Part shown: positions 44,180 to 55,572 of the stretch, piece after piece
Layout of the letters: every line of letters starts with the position of its first letter
Position numbering within the stretch: position 1 is the stretch's first letter
DNA from: Coprinellus micaceus
Taxonomy: Eukaryota; Basidiomycota; Agaricomycetes; Agaricales; Psathyrellaceae
Length of the DNA: 64,000 bases
Direction: 5' to 3'
Assembly (NCBI GenBank): GCA_951394405.1
Contig: OX596335.1
Span: forward strand, 3,224,001-3,288,000
Program-made: the position numbers and the translations under genes
The notes under the pieces: model-generated
The model's database searches: none
Told to the model about the DNA's origin: nothing
What the model saw: only the letters and a program-made list of their open reading frames with translations

Positions 44180-46655
44180 TCAGTCACTCCTGGAACGACC
44201 CATCAAGTCTTGCCTCTCCTCACTGTTGCGCCCGTTCACAGGTCGATAGTCCTCGTTGTCGCCCGAGATGCGTTCTGACGGCTTTCCCTGCTGTTGCTGC
44301 TGGGGTTTCTTTGGCGCGTCGTCGTCGTCGTCTTCATCGTCATCACCGCCAATGTCGAAGACGACGTTCTCGCCTGGCAGAGGTTCGTGGCCACCACGAC
44401 GGGCTCCAACGAGGGTGCGGTCGTCATCGTCGTCTTCCTCGCGGTGTCGAGTACGGCTTTGGATAGCTTCGAGATCGTAATCTTCAGCATCCTCTTCATC
44501 CTGTGCAAGCTCGTCGGACATCGCCAATGTAGATACCACAAAGAAATTAGCGAAATGAACCCAGACAGAGTGACGAAAAGACCCATCTTCTGTTGTTGTC
44601 ACTTGGGCGCCAGAGGTACGCGATGGCGCAGAAGACGACAAAGTACAAGATGGCAAGGAAGCCGTCGAGGAGCCACCATCGCGTTCGCCATGTGTTGGCA
44701 GCATAACCTGCGCAGTCACGTCAATCCACAGAGAAGGACGCAGGAGACAAGAACTACCCACCCTGCTGTCCGCGTCCAGAGAAACTCATTGAAGAGATGA
44801 AGAAGAAGATAGTGATCGCCAATATGACGAAGTAAAGAATGTAGTGTAGTCGCTTAAACATACGCAATTTGTAGTGTTGCTTGCGAGCTTCAAGCTGCTG
44901 GATGGTCCCTGCAAGGAAGTGAGAACGGAGACGAAGAGATTCAATTCCGAACAGCGCACCATTGAGGGCATACATGATCCAGAGGAGGAAACCGCTCAGA
45001 GTGAAAGCCAAGGGGATGATAAAGAGGAGGAGGAGGAGCGCCGACGTTGACTCCAGTTCCAGTTCGACGATTCCAATGGCGTAGATGACTGCCAAGCCAG
45101 GTCAGTTAGAGGATAACGTAGTTGGTCGTTCAAAGCTCACCCCCGAAAATAAAGTGGCAGACGGCCAATATCTGGCACTTGATCATCGTCCGTCCTAGCG
45201 ACTCTCTAACGACACCAAGGCCCAAAGAAACGATAAGAAGCAAAAAGAATGACATGGAGTTGCGACCAGCGTCAAGGATGGCAACTGCATGATCGCCAGT
45301 CAGCGTTGACGACGCAGATAGAAATATGCGACTGACCAACGATGAGGAAGACTGTGGAGGCAGTACCTGGTCCGTGTGCGTTCAGGTACCTATAATACAC
45401 TATCGAAGTCCATTAATGGGGCCCAAAGGAAAGAATCATGAAACGACTCACCCCAGGTAGCGAGCATTTCGATGACGAGTAGCCCGATAAGTCCTGAGAG
45501 ATAGTACTAATACGAATTAGGGTGTTGCCCGAATCGAAGGGAAAGCGGGCTCACCTGAAGCGAGAAAAGCTCCTGTATATGGCGATAAGAGAGCCAACCC
45601 CAAGCGGCGCCGACGACGACATAGCAGAGGAAGGTAATGAAGTAGAACTGGGAAGTCAAAAGCGTCAGCATCCGGGTGGGCGCCAAGAAGCTGCTAAGAA
45701 CTTACGGTTAACTTCGGATAGTCGGCTGCAGCGAGGTGTCCGTTGAAGACATTTTGGAAGAGGATATTGCCATGGTATGAAGGATGTTGGAAAAGATCGG
45801 TTGCGGAGTGAGCGTGTTCGCCAGTAATGGGGACGATAGCTACACAGTAGAATCCATCCTTTGTAACTGGGTAGTGGATCGGGCCCTCATACTCATAAAC
45901 TCCGCTCTTTTCCTCTCCCGGGGTCTGTCGCGTAGGTAGGGGAGCCGAGCGCGGGGGATGAGGGGCATCGCGGCGCCAAGGAGAACTGTAATTATTGGCG
46001 GGAGGGGTTGGGTTGCCAGCAGGGTTGTTCCAGAACTCGGCGACTGCGATACTCGTAGGCTGCAGCACCGTCTTGTTGGCGGGCAATTGGACACGTTCAG
46101 ACCAGAAGCTTGTATCGTTAATGCTCTTGCCAGCTGGGAGATCAAGGATGAAGCGCCCAAGTTGGTTGGCTGCGCAGTATCCTGCTTTGAACGCTTTTGC
46201 GGTGCAAACATATACTATCTGTAAAGTATCAATGATCATTAGCTCAAATATCCTGAGGAACGCGTCAGCGACGTACGGGCAAGTCCTGATCTTCAGCACC
46301 TCGTTGTGTTTTCCCCAGATACTGCACATCTTTCCACTCATACATTACCAACGCGACCTGACCCTGAGAAGCACTGTCGACGGTCACTGCAGCAACGTTA
46401 GACCACATTTCGCCATCCTTTGCGAGAACTCACCGTTGATGTACGCATTGGACCCTCCCCACATCCCGCTGCAGACTTGTCGCGAATCGTCTGGACACGG
46501 ATGATGTCAGGCATAGCTGGGTCAGTGTGAGGACATTCCCCACCTGTGGTATCGAATGGGACATCGTAGGCGTTGGCAGTGAGCACGAGGTAGAGAGACA
46601 GCCAGAACCAGGAGAACCAATAGTGAACTGGCCACCGCCGAGGACCAGCTGCCAT
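44180..46655 (-). CDS. PTM1/GPR108-family seven-transmembrane Golgi protein
   Basis: About eleven exons (46655-46544, 46490-46434, 46386-46277, 46218-45706, 45647-45555, 45506-45452, 45399-45337, 45284-45141, 45088-44762, 44707-44583, 44500-44180) give about 639 residues. A signal peptide (WFSWFWLSLYLVLTANA) leads to a lumenal domain with SRQVCSGMWGGSNAYIN. Seven membrane helices follow, with the family signature GRNSMSFFLLLIVSLGLGVV. The cytosolic tail is acidic with an Asp/Glu run and poly-Gln. Members (Ptm1, GPR107/108, TMEM87) are GOST-domain Golgi proteins linked to trafficking. The last intron is unclear: the usual MSDELAQDEED block can only be kept with a non-AG acceptor. Confidence 0.85.
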
Positions 46656-46791
46656 GATGGAAACGGAAAGAGGAGGACTATTTGTGTCTGTTATGTTCAG
46701 AGGCCGCCTGTGATATCACTGCAGTGTTACGTAATATATTGCTGCGTCCCGTCGCAGAGAACCCCTCTTTCACCACCGGCGCCTTGTTAGA

Positions 46792-48619
46792 ATGCTGAAC
46801 GAGGAGGAAGACGTCTTCGACAGTGTCACCTGGGAATCCCCTTCAGCCACTGCATACGACGTTCACGACCACAGCGCAGTCTCCGGCCCTGGTTTCATCC
46901 AGAGCACCGTTGAGGGCAATGACGATCCACTTCAGCCCAAGTGGGAGGGCTACCTCATAACCGCAGTCCGCGATCCTGTCAAGGAGCTAGCAGAGACAAA
47001 GGACGCATATGTATCGTATCTAGTGTCTGCGAAGGTCAGATATCACAGTGTAGCCAGGCGATGCCTACTAACCACCCTGATAGACCAACCTCCCCATCTT
47101 CTCCACCCCCAGCCCGTCTTCTCGGAGGCGGTTCCAAGACTTTAAGTTCTTGAGAGAGCATCTGGTTCGCGACTTCCCAGCATGCGTAGTGCCGGCTCTC
47201 CCAGACAAGCATCGGCTGGGTATGTAACTCGCTGTGCTCCAACATTGCTCCAGCTAACCAACAGCACAGAGTACATCACCGGGGACAGATTCAGCCCAGA
47301 GTTCATGGAACGACGCCGTCTCGAGTTCGTCGTGCATCTATGTCGTGGCTTATCTCGCTGAAACCGTCGGTAGCCTTCATCGCTTCTTGGAACGGATAGC
47401 ACGACATCCCATCCTGCAGCGAAGTACATTGCTGAGAGCCTTCTTCGAGTCGACAGAATGGGTGGGTTTCCACGCGCACCGTCAATTACGACGAGTTATT
47501 TACAGACTTTACAGCACGTCTACATGCACCAACATGTTGCACACCCTCCTTCGCAAGAAGCCTCCGCCGGGATCATCGACAACCTCTCAGACACACTCCT
47601 GAACGCCTTCTCCAAGGTCCGCAAACCGGATGAGCGGTTCCTCGCAATGAGGGAAGACGTCGACAAGTTTGAGGAAGGGACAACGACTTCAGATCGGTTA
47701 TACAACCGCATCCGCAATAGGACCAGCGGTGAGTGCGATGATCTAACTCCAGAATTCCGTCCCTCGAATCTAAGGCTAATTGAGATGGCAATCCCGAATC
47801 TGGCGAAGATCTAACGGCGGACTACCACGACTTGGCTGTCGCTGTGCAAGGACTCGGCTTCCTTGAATCTGGAATTACAGACCCGTTGAATCACTTTTCA
47901 AACACCTTGTTGGAGTTCTCTGCCCTTCTCCGGCACTTGGTATGCGCGGGTTTCGTTAGGATCCTTTGGTTACTTGACTAATCTTTGCGCAGACCCAGAC
48001 GACGACAGACCCGCTTCTTATGCATCTCCATTCCCTTCTGACATATTCTCATGCCAATCGGGCAGTACTCAAGTTACGAGACCAGAAGCAGCTGGACTTT
48101 GAGGAGTTGTCGGACTACTTGTCGGGAGTCACCGCTGAACGCGACAGGCTGTCGGCAGTTATTAGTGGACACGCGGGTAGTTCGGGACTGGGAATCGGAG
48201 CGTACCTCAAGGATAGAGTGGATGCACTACGAGGATTGGACGACGATCGCAGTCGCGTCGAGAAGATGAAGAAACTTGATACCAAGATCAAAGAGGTACT
48301 TTTACTCCGCATTGTCCTTAAAAGGTTGTTGCGCTAACACCTGCCTCCCAGCTTCAAGACGCCGTGACCACCGCACATGAGACGTCAGATGCATTTAACG
48401 ACGCGACACTGAGAGAGCAGACCATCTTCCAGTATGCCAAAGAAGCGGAAATGAAGGAAGTCTTGGGGGATCTAGCGGATGGTCAGATTGAATTTTACAA
48501 GGCGGTTCGTATCCTTCAGCATACTTCCATCACTCAACGTCGCTCACACGACCTCGCAGGCAATGGAAGAATGGGACAGAGTCATACCTATCATTCAGCG
48601 TATCCGCGTGGACGTTTGA
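46792..48619 (+). CDS. SNX4: Sorting nexin SNX4/ATG24 (PX-BAR)
   Basis: Nine exons (46792-47034, 47084-47219, 47270-47324, 47374-47461, 47515-47728, 47809-47939, 47993-48295, 48352-48504, 48560-48619) encode 460 residues. The PX domain (about residues 50-155) has the PI3P-binding RRRFQDFKFL, the PALPDKH loop and FLERIARHPILQRS. The BAR domain follows from DNLSDTLLNAFSKVRKPDERF, through a helical region (DQKQLDFEELSDYL), and ends IPIIQRIRVDV. Snx4/Atg24 dimers retrieve SNAREs from endosomes and are needed for selective autophagy. The acceptors at 47514 and 47808 each have an in-frame alternative (47505, 47784). Its stop is 33 nt from that of REV7 on the other strand. Confidence 0.93.
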
Positions 48620-48652
48620 AGTTTCGGATCGGCATTCTACGTGTATATTATT

Positions 48653-49792
48653 CTATTCAGGAGGGTTTGCTTGCTTTAATTTGGACGCTTTTTTCGCCTC
48701 TAAGCGCTCCGCTTTGAGCCTCTCGCGCTCTGCCCGAACCTTCTCCCCGGATTCTTGGACGGCTAGAGAAACCTATAACCCAATCGTAAATCAACACAAG
48801 GGCCGCGAAGACGAGTCGATGGAAAGCATACGTTTATAACGCCGGTGTTTACCGCCCGAATCATGAATAGCTCTGCCTGCTCGGAGACGCCTGCTGTGGT
48901 GTGCTGCGTATCTGCAGGTATCCACGGTGGTGGGTCGTCCTGTGCAGGGGTCAACATACTCGTCTGTCGCATAGAGCTGCTAGCATGCCTTGCTCTGAGA
49001 GACAGATGGTGCCGCAGTGTCCCGCAGCTCCATAAGAATGGCGAATGAGACTTCGTCTGTTCGCCGTTAGCCAATTTCAAAATCAGAGGGAAGGTCGTAC
49101 CTCCGAGGTTCATCTGCCCTAGCTGGGCCTCAATCATACACAATTTAATCAGAAAGGACCGAAAATACTGAGTCAATGACCCAGCACTCATGGCTCCCTC
49201 CACCCTTCGCGAGCTTGGTGAGTATGTGCAGTCTCATTAAGATGACATCACACCAACTTCGTTCCCTTGTTGAACGATTCCACTTCAATCATGTTGTCGA
49301 TGGAGAAGATGAACCGCTCCATGGCAACTTGTTCTTTATTCTTGATGATAACGACCACTTTCTCGACAGTACCCTAGCGTATGCACGTTGAGCCCAGTTG
49401 ACGCCCACGATCGGATGGAACACGGAATTTTACTTGTGCCATCTCGTCCCCGACCGCTTTGACCGCCCCAGAAATGTACTCATTCAACGCCGGGTGACGC
49501 GACTGGAATACAGGGGTATCGTACTTCTTCCTCCGAATGAATAAATCCGGTGGGTATACCTGCCTCACATAGAGGATCGTGTGGATTGCGACTTCAACTA
49601 CGTGATGGGGCGGCAGTGCCACCCAAACGATTTGGTTAGCGCCCATCATCCGAGCGGGCAAGACGGCCCCACGCACTGAATTCTGAGATGCCCGCAACAG
49701 CCTCTACGGGAAATGAGACACGTTGGTGAGATGTTCTGGGATGATGTGGGTGCGACGAGCGTACGATTGAAGGTCAAGGGTTCCTCGGACAT
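48653..49792 (-). CDS. REV7: REV7/MAD2L2 HORMA-domain protein
   Basis: Eight exons (49792-49765, 49703-49677, 49597-49434, 49373-49258, 49204-49101, 49056-48989, 48939-48832, 48772-48653) give 244 residues. After MSEEPLTFNQAVAGISEF come IEVAIHTILYVRQVYP and RRKKYDTPVFQSRHPALNEYI, which match MAD2L2 closely, then VEKVVVIIKNKE. The C-terminal safety-belt part has DPPPWIP, and the end is a charged helix absent from the human protein. REV7 is the accessory subunit of translesion polymerase zeta and a HORMA adaptor in repair. The first two exons are 28 and 27 nt. The 48940-48988 intron fits either a GC donor or a weak GT donor at 49003. Confidence 0.9.
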
Positions 49793-50346
49793 GGCTGTTC
49801 GGGTTGAACGAGCGACGCGTCGAGATGCAATGCGCCCCTTTCGGGTTTGCCATCGCTGACAGTGATCGGTCCAGGGATTTCGCGGTCTCCCAGCTTTCTC
49901 CAAGGCCCATGATGATTGCTCGATGAACACGGATTTGTCCTCAAAAGGTCAAGCGTTGTACGAATTTCCCTTGTTGAGGTGTCGTAAAAAGGTATGCAAG
50001 GTCAAATATTCAGCACAGCGGACTTACAGCACTTTGGAGGCGATCCGCAGTACGCACACGCAGTCTTTTGGGGGGTTTCATGACCTCGTACGCAGTAGCC
50101 GTCCACCCCGGCAGTGAGAGACCGTTCGCAAGCCCTGTATCCAATGACAGATGTAGGTGAAGCGAATTGGGATGGTTGGAGTATAAAGGGTGAAGCACTC
50201 GATAATTGTGTTCCATCATACCCCCAACCTTTCTTTTCCCTCCGAATCTACCTGGTCATCAAGACCATCCGACCCCAGCCGAGACGTTCGACTCTACTAG
50301 CTACCCTACTACCTGCCCTTTAATTTTTAACTTGTCACCCAGCACT
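49793..50346. promoter_or_regulatory. Divergent promoter of REV7 and the secreted serine hydrolase
   Basis: A TATAAAG at 50182-50188 lies 165 nt upstream of the hydrolase ATG and is its likely core promoter. The remaining 550 nt show no gene or repeat. Confidence 0.45.
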
Positions 50347-52274
50347 ATGGGAGGCTTCAACTCCCTTCTCCTCTATATTGCTTTCACCAGCGTTTTCTTG
50401 TCGACTGCCTCTGCTGCCTCTACTCCCAAGAACTCCCCAGCGACTGGCTGCCCTGCCCCTCTCCCGAATCTCTTGACACACCGCCCTATTGAAGCCGATG
50501 GGTTAACACCTCAGATCAAGAGGGCGCTCGACTCGCTAGACAACTACCTCAAGAAGAGAACCGGCGCCTCTGATGTCGAGAGCTTGTCTATTGCTGTCGT
50601 CACCCCGGCCGGGCCCATCTTCGAGCGTGGCTACGGCCTTCTCAAGGCCGGCGACAATACGACTACCCAGGCTCCCGATAGCAACTCCATCTACCGTCTC
50701 GGAAGCATATCTAAGATGTTCACGGCGCTGGAAACCCTGTTGTTGCGCGAGAAAGGGGTCCTCAATATGTAAGCCACCATGATGCTTTAGTATTTTGTTT
50801 GTGTTTTAATACAACAATCGAAATTCCAGGGATGATCCCGTCGAGAAGTATCTGCCGGACTTCAAGCCTCCGAACGCATCGTTTGGGTGGGCTCAGTCGC
50901 TCAAGGCCCGAGGCGAGGTGCCAACGGGGGCACAAGCGTCGCGGTCCTCGCGCGTCACCATCCGTCAGCTAGCAAGCCATATCGCAGGTTAGTCTATGCA
51001 ACCCTACTTTTTCTGCAGTTATTGACACATTTTCAGGTGTGGGGCGCGACTTCCCGACCACGAAGCTACAGAACTGGCCTTCCGCCGATGCCTGGCCGGT
51101 CGCCATCCCCCCTAACAATCTTACAATCGAAGAACCCATCTCCGCAATTAACAAAGAACCCCTCGTTAACTTGCCCTATTCTACGCCGCTGTATTCAAAC
51201 GTCGGGTATGGTCTTCTTGGCGAGGTCAATATCGCCGCCAACTTGAAGGCTAACGGAGATGGCGAGCCCAGGACACACAAGGAGTTGGTCCAGCGGGATA
51301 TATTCGACGCGTTTGGATTGACCAGCAGTATGTTCCGCGCTCCCACCGATCCCGAGGCGAGGGCTCGGCTCGTCGTCGCTGCTGGTCAGAATGCTATCTT
51401 TGCGGTGCGCACCATACACCCCGCCATTTAAATTTGTTATTTACATCATTCACAGGAATCTTTTCTCGGAGACGTGCAAGATCCCGCTGGTGGGCAATAC
51501 GGCACTGTTACCGACCTGTCCAAGATCGCTCAAGCCATCCTGTCCCCGAGCGCTCCCAACAAGGACCTCGAGTTCTTCCCTGACATTGTCCGAGAATGGC
51601 TTCGGCCCCTCCACGTCTTCCCCGGCGGCACTCAGGCAGCTGGTGCGCCATGGGAGATTTCCTACATCCCTTCTGCCCCAGCACCCCTCGACCGCTCTCC
51701 CGGCCTCGTTCCCATCTACTCCAAGTCAGGCGACCTGGGTCCATACCACAATCTCGTCAGCTTCAACCAGGAATATGGCTATGCTGTCATCGTTCTCACC
51801 ACTGGCACGTCCAATCCAGAAGAGTTTGTCCAGGAGGCTTTCCGGGGCCTCCAACCCGCTTTCCATGCAGCCCAGGAGGAACAAGTCAAGTCGACGTACG
51901 TTGGAAAGTGGGAAATTGCGGGATCGAAGAATGCTGCTGAGGTCAAGATCATCGACAAGCAGTTGTTCTTGGCCCAACTTACAGTTGGGGGAGTGGACAT
52001 CCTGAAGTTATTGAACCAGCGCAGGGCCAGGATTCCCGACTCTAACGCACTCGCTCGACCTGTCCCACTTTGGAGCAGCGGCAGGCTTGACGAATTTAGG
52101 CTGGCTCTTGGGCGGGAGTCCTTGGACCCAAAAGCATTCTCGTCGTGCCTGATCTACTGGGCTACGATGGACTTTGGTGTCTTCGCGAATGGCGCGAGTA
52201 TTGACCTCGTTTACTGGGAGGACGGCCAGCTCGTATACCCCAGCGCAGGAGCAAAGTTCACGAAGAAGAAGTAG
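50347..52274 (+). CDS. Secreted beta-lactamase-fold serine hydrolase (class C-like)
   Basis: Four exons (50347-50768, 50830-50987, 51037-51404, 51456-52274) encode 588 residues. The N-terminus is a signal peptide (LLLYIAFTSVFLSTASA), so the protein is probably secreted. All three active-site motifs of the serine beta-lactamase/transpeptidase fold are present: SxxK as SISK, YxN as YSN in PLYSNVGYGLLG, and KSG in YSKSGDLG. Such fungal proteins act as esterases, amidases or peptidases; a true beta-lactamase activity is not implied. A C-terminal domain of about 170 residues follows the catalytic fold (VYWEDGQLVYPSAGAKF at the end). The next gene is a paralogue with the same intron phases. Confidence 0.88.
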
Positions 52275-53071
52275 CCGATTTGCGAGGATTGGATTTTTTA
52301 ACACACAAGGACAAACCCAACTTTACCCTGTCATTACAAACGCTGTCTACATATTTGGTTTTCAATACGAAGTTGTGTTGGTCACACCCAGCCCCAACGT
52401 TTTCACAGTTAGGGGCTTATTTAATTTCAACGCGACTCAGACGCGTTGAGCTATAAATAACGCAGCTTTTTGATGCGGCCGCCCAATTCGTCTCTCGCTT
52501 GAAGCTTCTATATTCCATCATCATCGCACACAACTCGGCCCCACCCAGATTGTGCATGCATTCCACGTTTACATTCAATCCAAGGGGTGTGGTGCTCTGG
52601 CAGTACCGCGCCGGGAGGGCCAAGTAGAACCTGCAGGGGGCTACGGTCTGCAAACTTTGGAAACTCATTAGCCGCCCATGCCATATAGGGACTGTGTGAC
52701 GAAACGAACAACGAGGTGCAACAACTTCCATTTGCTGCGGACTTGAGCGACATTTGTAACGTACTTGGTTCTGTGCTTTCCTCGTGAGCAGACGTGGCCT
52801 TCCTTACTTCCAACCATCACCGCCCAAGACAGAAGTTGAGAAGACAAGTCCAGCGACTGGGGAATATATAACCTTAAACTTTCGGCAATCCATCGTTGAC
52901 AGCTCGAAGCTCGAAGCGGGGTGAGAGTTCTCATTGTCTATCTGCCTAGGCCCTTACTCAAAAGACGTTCCGATAGTAGTCTCCTTTCGAGGGGAGCGCA
53001 GGCGCCGACATTCATTCTACCATTGGAAGAGCTTCCACACTACCTGAAAATATCTGCCACAACAACTTACC
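52275..53071. other. Intergenic region between the tandem hydrolases
   Basis: TATATAA at 52865-52871 lies about 200 nt upstream of the second hydrolase and may be its TATA box. I found no third gene copy or remnant in these 800 nt. Confidence 0.4.
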
Positions 53072-55435
53072 ATGGACGAACATGAGAAGCGCCCTCTGCC
53101 TGAATCCACGGACAACGAGGGGCAGGTTCCAGGCACATACCCGGCTCATTCCTCGACTTCACTTGTGTCTAGAAGGGGGCTTATCATGGCAATAGCTACT
53201 TTCATCGTCTGCGGCTTCGTCCTAACCGGCCCCCTCCTGTCCACGCCCTCTGCGTCTTCGTCCCATCCTGGTACCTATCTCAGGGCCATCTTGGGCCATT
53301 CCCTTTCCGATTGGTTGGGCGTTTGGAATGGGGATGCGCACCAGAGGCCGCAACCTTGGAATGCAGTTGCAAACGAGTGGCCTGGGTATCCATACAAACC
53401 CAGCGCATGCCCAGCCCCACCACCGAACCTTCTCTCCCACAACCCCATCCGACCGGGGAATGTCACCCCTCGTATTCAAGCGGCTCTGGACTTGCTACAC
53501 AGGCACCTCCTGCTCGAGACCTTCAACCGTAGAAATGACATTGACAGCTTGGCGATAGCCGTCGTAACCCCCGCTGGGCCCATCTTCGAACAAGGATACG
53601 GCATCCTCAAGGCAAACGATACTTCTGGGAAGCAGTACCCCGTGGACAAGCATTCCATTTATAGGATCGCGAGCATCTCCAAAATGTTTGCGGTCTTTGA
53701 GACCCTGCTTTTGAGGGAAAGGGGCGCTCTAGAATTGTGCGTTTTCATTCTTCTCTTGGGTAGAAGAAGTAAAGTCTGATGGGTGTTGTTCTGTTTTGTA
53801 GCGATGACCCGGTGGACAAATACATCCCTGAATTCAGGCCTCCTGGCGCGGACAGGGACTGGCCCGAGTACCTTCGCGGGCGTGAAGACGATTTGGACGA
53901 GGAGTACTCTAGTCGGTCCTCCCGCATCACTCTACGCCAACTCGCTAGCCACACGTCCGGTAAGCCCCAGGGTTCACAAATTTCTTTCAACAACCCTTGT
54001 TGAGCGCCTTACCAGGGCTGGGCCGTGATTATCCCACTCAGAACTTCACAAAGTGGCCAATCGAGGCCAAAGATTTCCCCGAGATTAGCGACAGTAGGAA
54101 TGCATCCAAGGACGCGGTCCTGGATGGAACCGCGGAGTACCCCCTACTCAACCTACCCTACGCCTACCCAATCTACTCGAACGCCGGCTTCGATCTGCTA
54201 GGCCTGGCCAACGTCGCTGCAAACCTGAAACTGAAAGGGGGCTTCGCGAAAGAGGAGCCACAGACGTACAAAGAGCTTGTCAAGAGGGATGTTTTCGATC
54301 CCTTCGGCCTCAACAGCAGCTTCTTTCGTTTACCAAGGGATCAGGATATGAAAGATCACATCGCAATTCCTCACAAGTTCCCTAGGTGGGCGGTACGTAC
54401 GCCTGGTCTCCTACGTGATTACGATTCGAACGGACGCTCACTCGCCTTTTGCAGGATTCTAGCTTTGGAGATGCAGACGACTCTGCTGGAGGACAGTATA
54501 GCTCGCTCGCCGACCTTGCTAAGATCGCCCAAGTCTTTTTATCACCCAAGGCTCCAAACAAGGAGCATCGGTTCCTCCCTGCTCTTATGCGTGAATGGTT
54601 GAGGCCCGTGCACATCTGGCCTGACGGAAACGAAGCTGTCGGCGCACCATGGGAGATCAGCTACCTGCCGCCCACCAATCTCTTTGGGGACATACGCCAA
54701 GGCTCGAGGCACTTCCCCGAGCCTGACTTCTACAGGCAACTCGACTTATTAAATTATGGGATGTCGGGTGGCCTCTATCCCTATCCAGGCCGTGTCCCGA
54801 TCTACTCAAAATCGGGGAGTATCCCTGGATATCAGTCCCTCTTCAGTCTGAACCCGGAGTTTGGCTATGCAGTGATTGTCCTGACCACTGGGTCGGACCC
54901 TCAGCCAGCGACAATCGTCTACGACGCTCTTCAGAAGTTGCAGCCCGTATTCCAAGAACAGCTTCTGAACCAGGTTGTGGAGACTTACGTCGGCACTTGG
55001 GAAGCGGAAAGAGGTGGACAGGGCAGCAAGGACGTGGCGGAAGTCGGGGTACTCCAGGGGCAGTTGTTCTTGAAGCAGCTCGTCATCGACGGACTCGACG
55101 TCCTGAAATCGATACGAGAAGCGATCGGGACAGGTGAACCCCACCAAACCCTACCTATTCCTCTATGGAGCACAGGCAGGCTCCACGAGTTCAGATTGGC
55201 GCCAGGTCTGGTGCCGAAGGATGGTCGCGGAGACATGACTTCGTGTATGAGTTACTGGGTGACCATCGAGTATCCGAGGGTATTCGCCCGTGGGGCAAGC
55301 ATCGGTTTGGTATACTGGGAAGACGGGGAGCTAGTCTACCCGAGTGGCGGTGTGAGGTTCAAGAGGAAGACACCTGTCCGCCGATGCGGGACCCAGTTCG
55401 TCGATAGCTCGTATGGATTATATGAGGGGTACTAG
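53072..55435 (+). CDS. Membrane-anchored beta-lactamase-fold serine hydrolase, tandem paralogue
   Basis: Four exons (53072-53736, 53802-53959, 54016-54392, 54455-55435) encode 726 residues. In place of a signal peptide there is a charged cytosolic N-terminus, then a hydrophobic segment (GLIMAIATFIVCGFVLTGPLL, about residues 36-55), so it is probably a type II membrane protein with the catalytic part outside the cytosol. The motifs SISK, YSN (PIYSNAGFDLLG) and KSG (YSKSGSIPGY) are intact. Exon 2 is 158 nt in both copies and all three introns share phase with the upstream gene, which shows tandem duplication. This copy carries an extra loop of about 30 residues before KSG and a longer tail (RRCGTQFVDSSYG). 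Confidence 0.87.
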
Positions 55436-55572
55436 GTAGTTTTACAGAAGGAAACGAGACATAATGTACGAAAGTCCGTGAAAAAGATCCAACTAAATCT
55501 ACTATTTTACGTGTCCGTATAAGAGTGGGGGGTAATGCGGTATACAAGTCAGGGAGATGTAAATGAATGCGT

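Noticed and set aside
50347..55435. True antibiotic-resistance beta-lactamases of recent bacterial origin
   Set aside because: The introns, the signal/anchor segments and the long C-terminal domain point to an established fungal hydrolase family; the fold motifs alone do not show beta-lactam cleavage.
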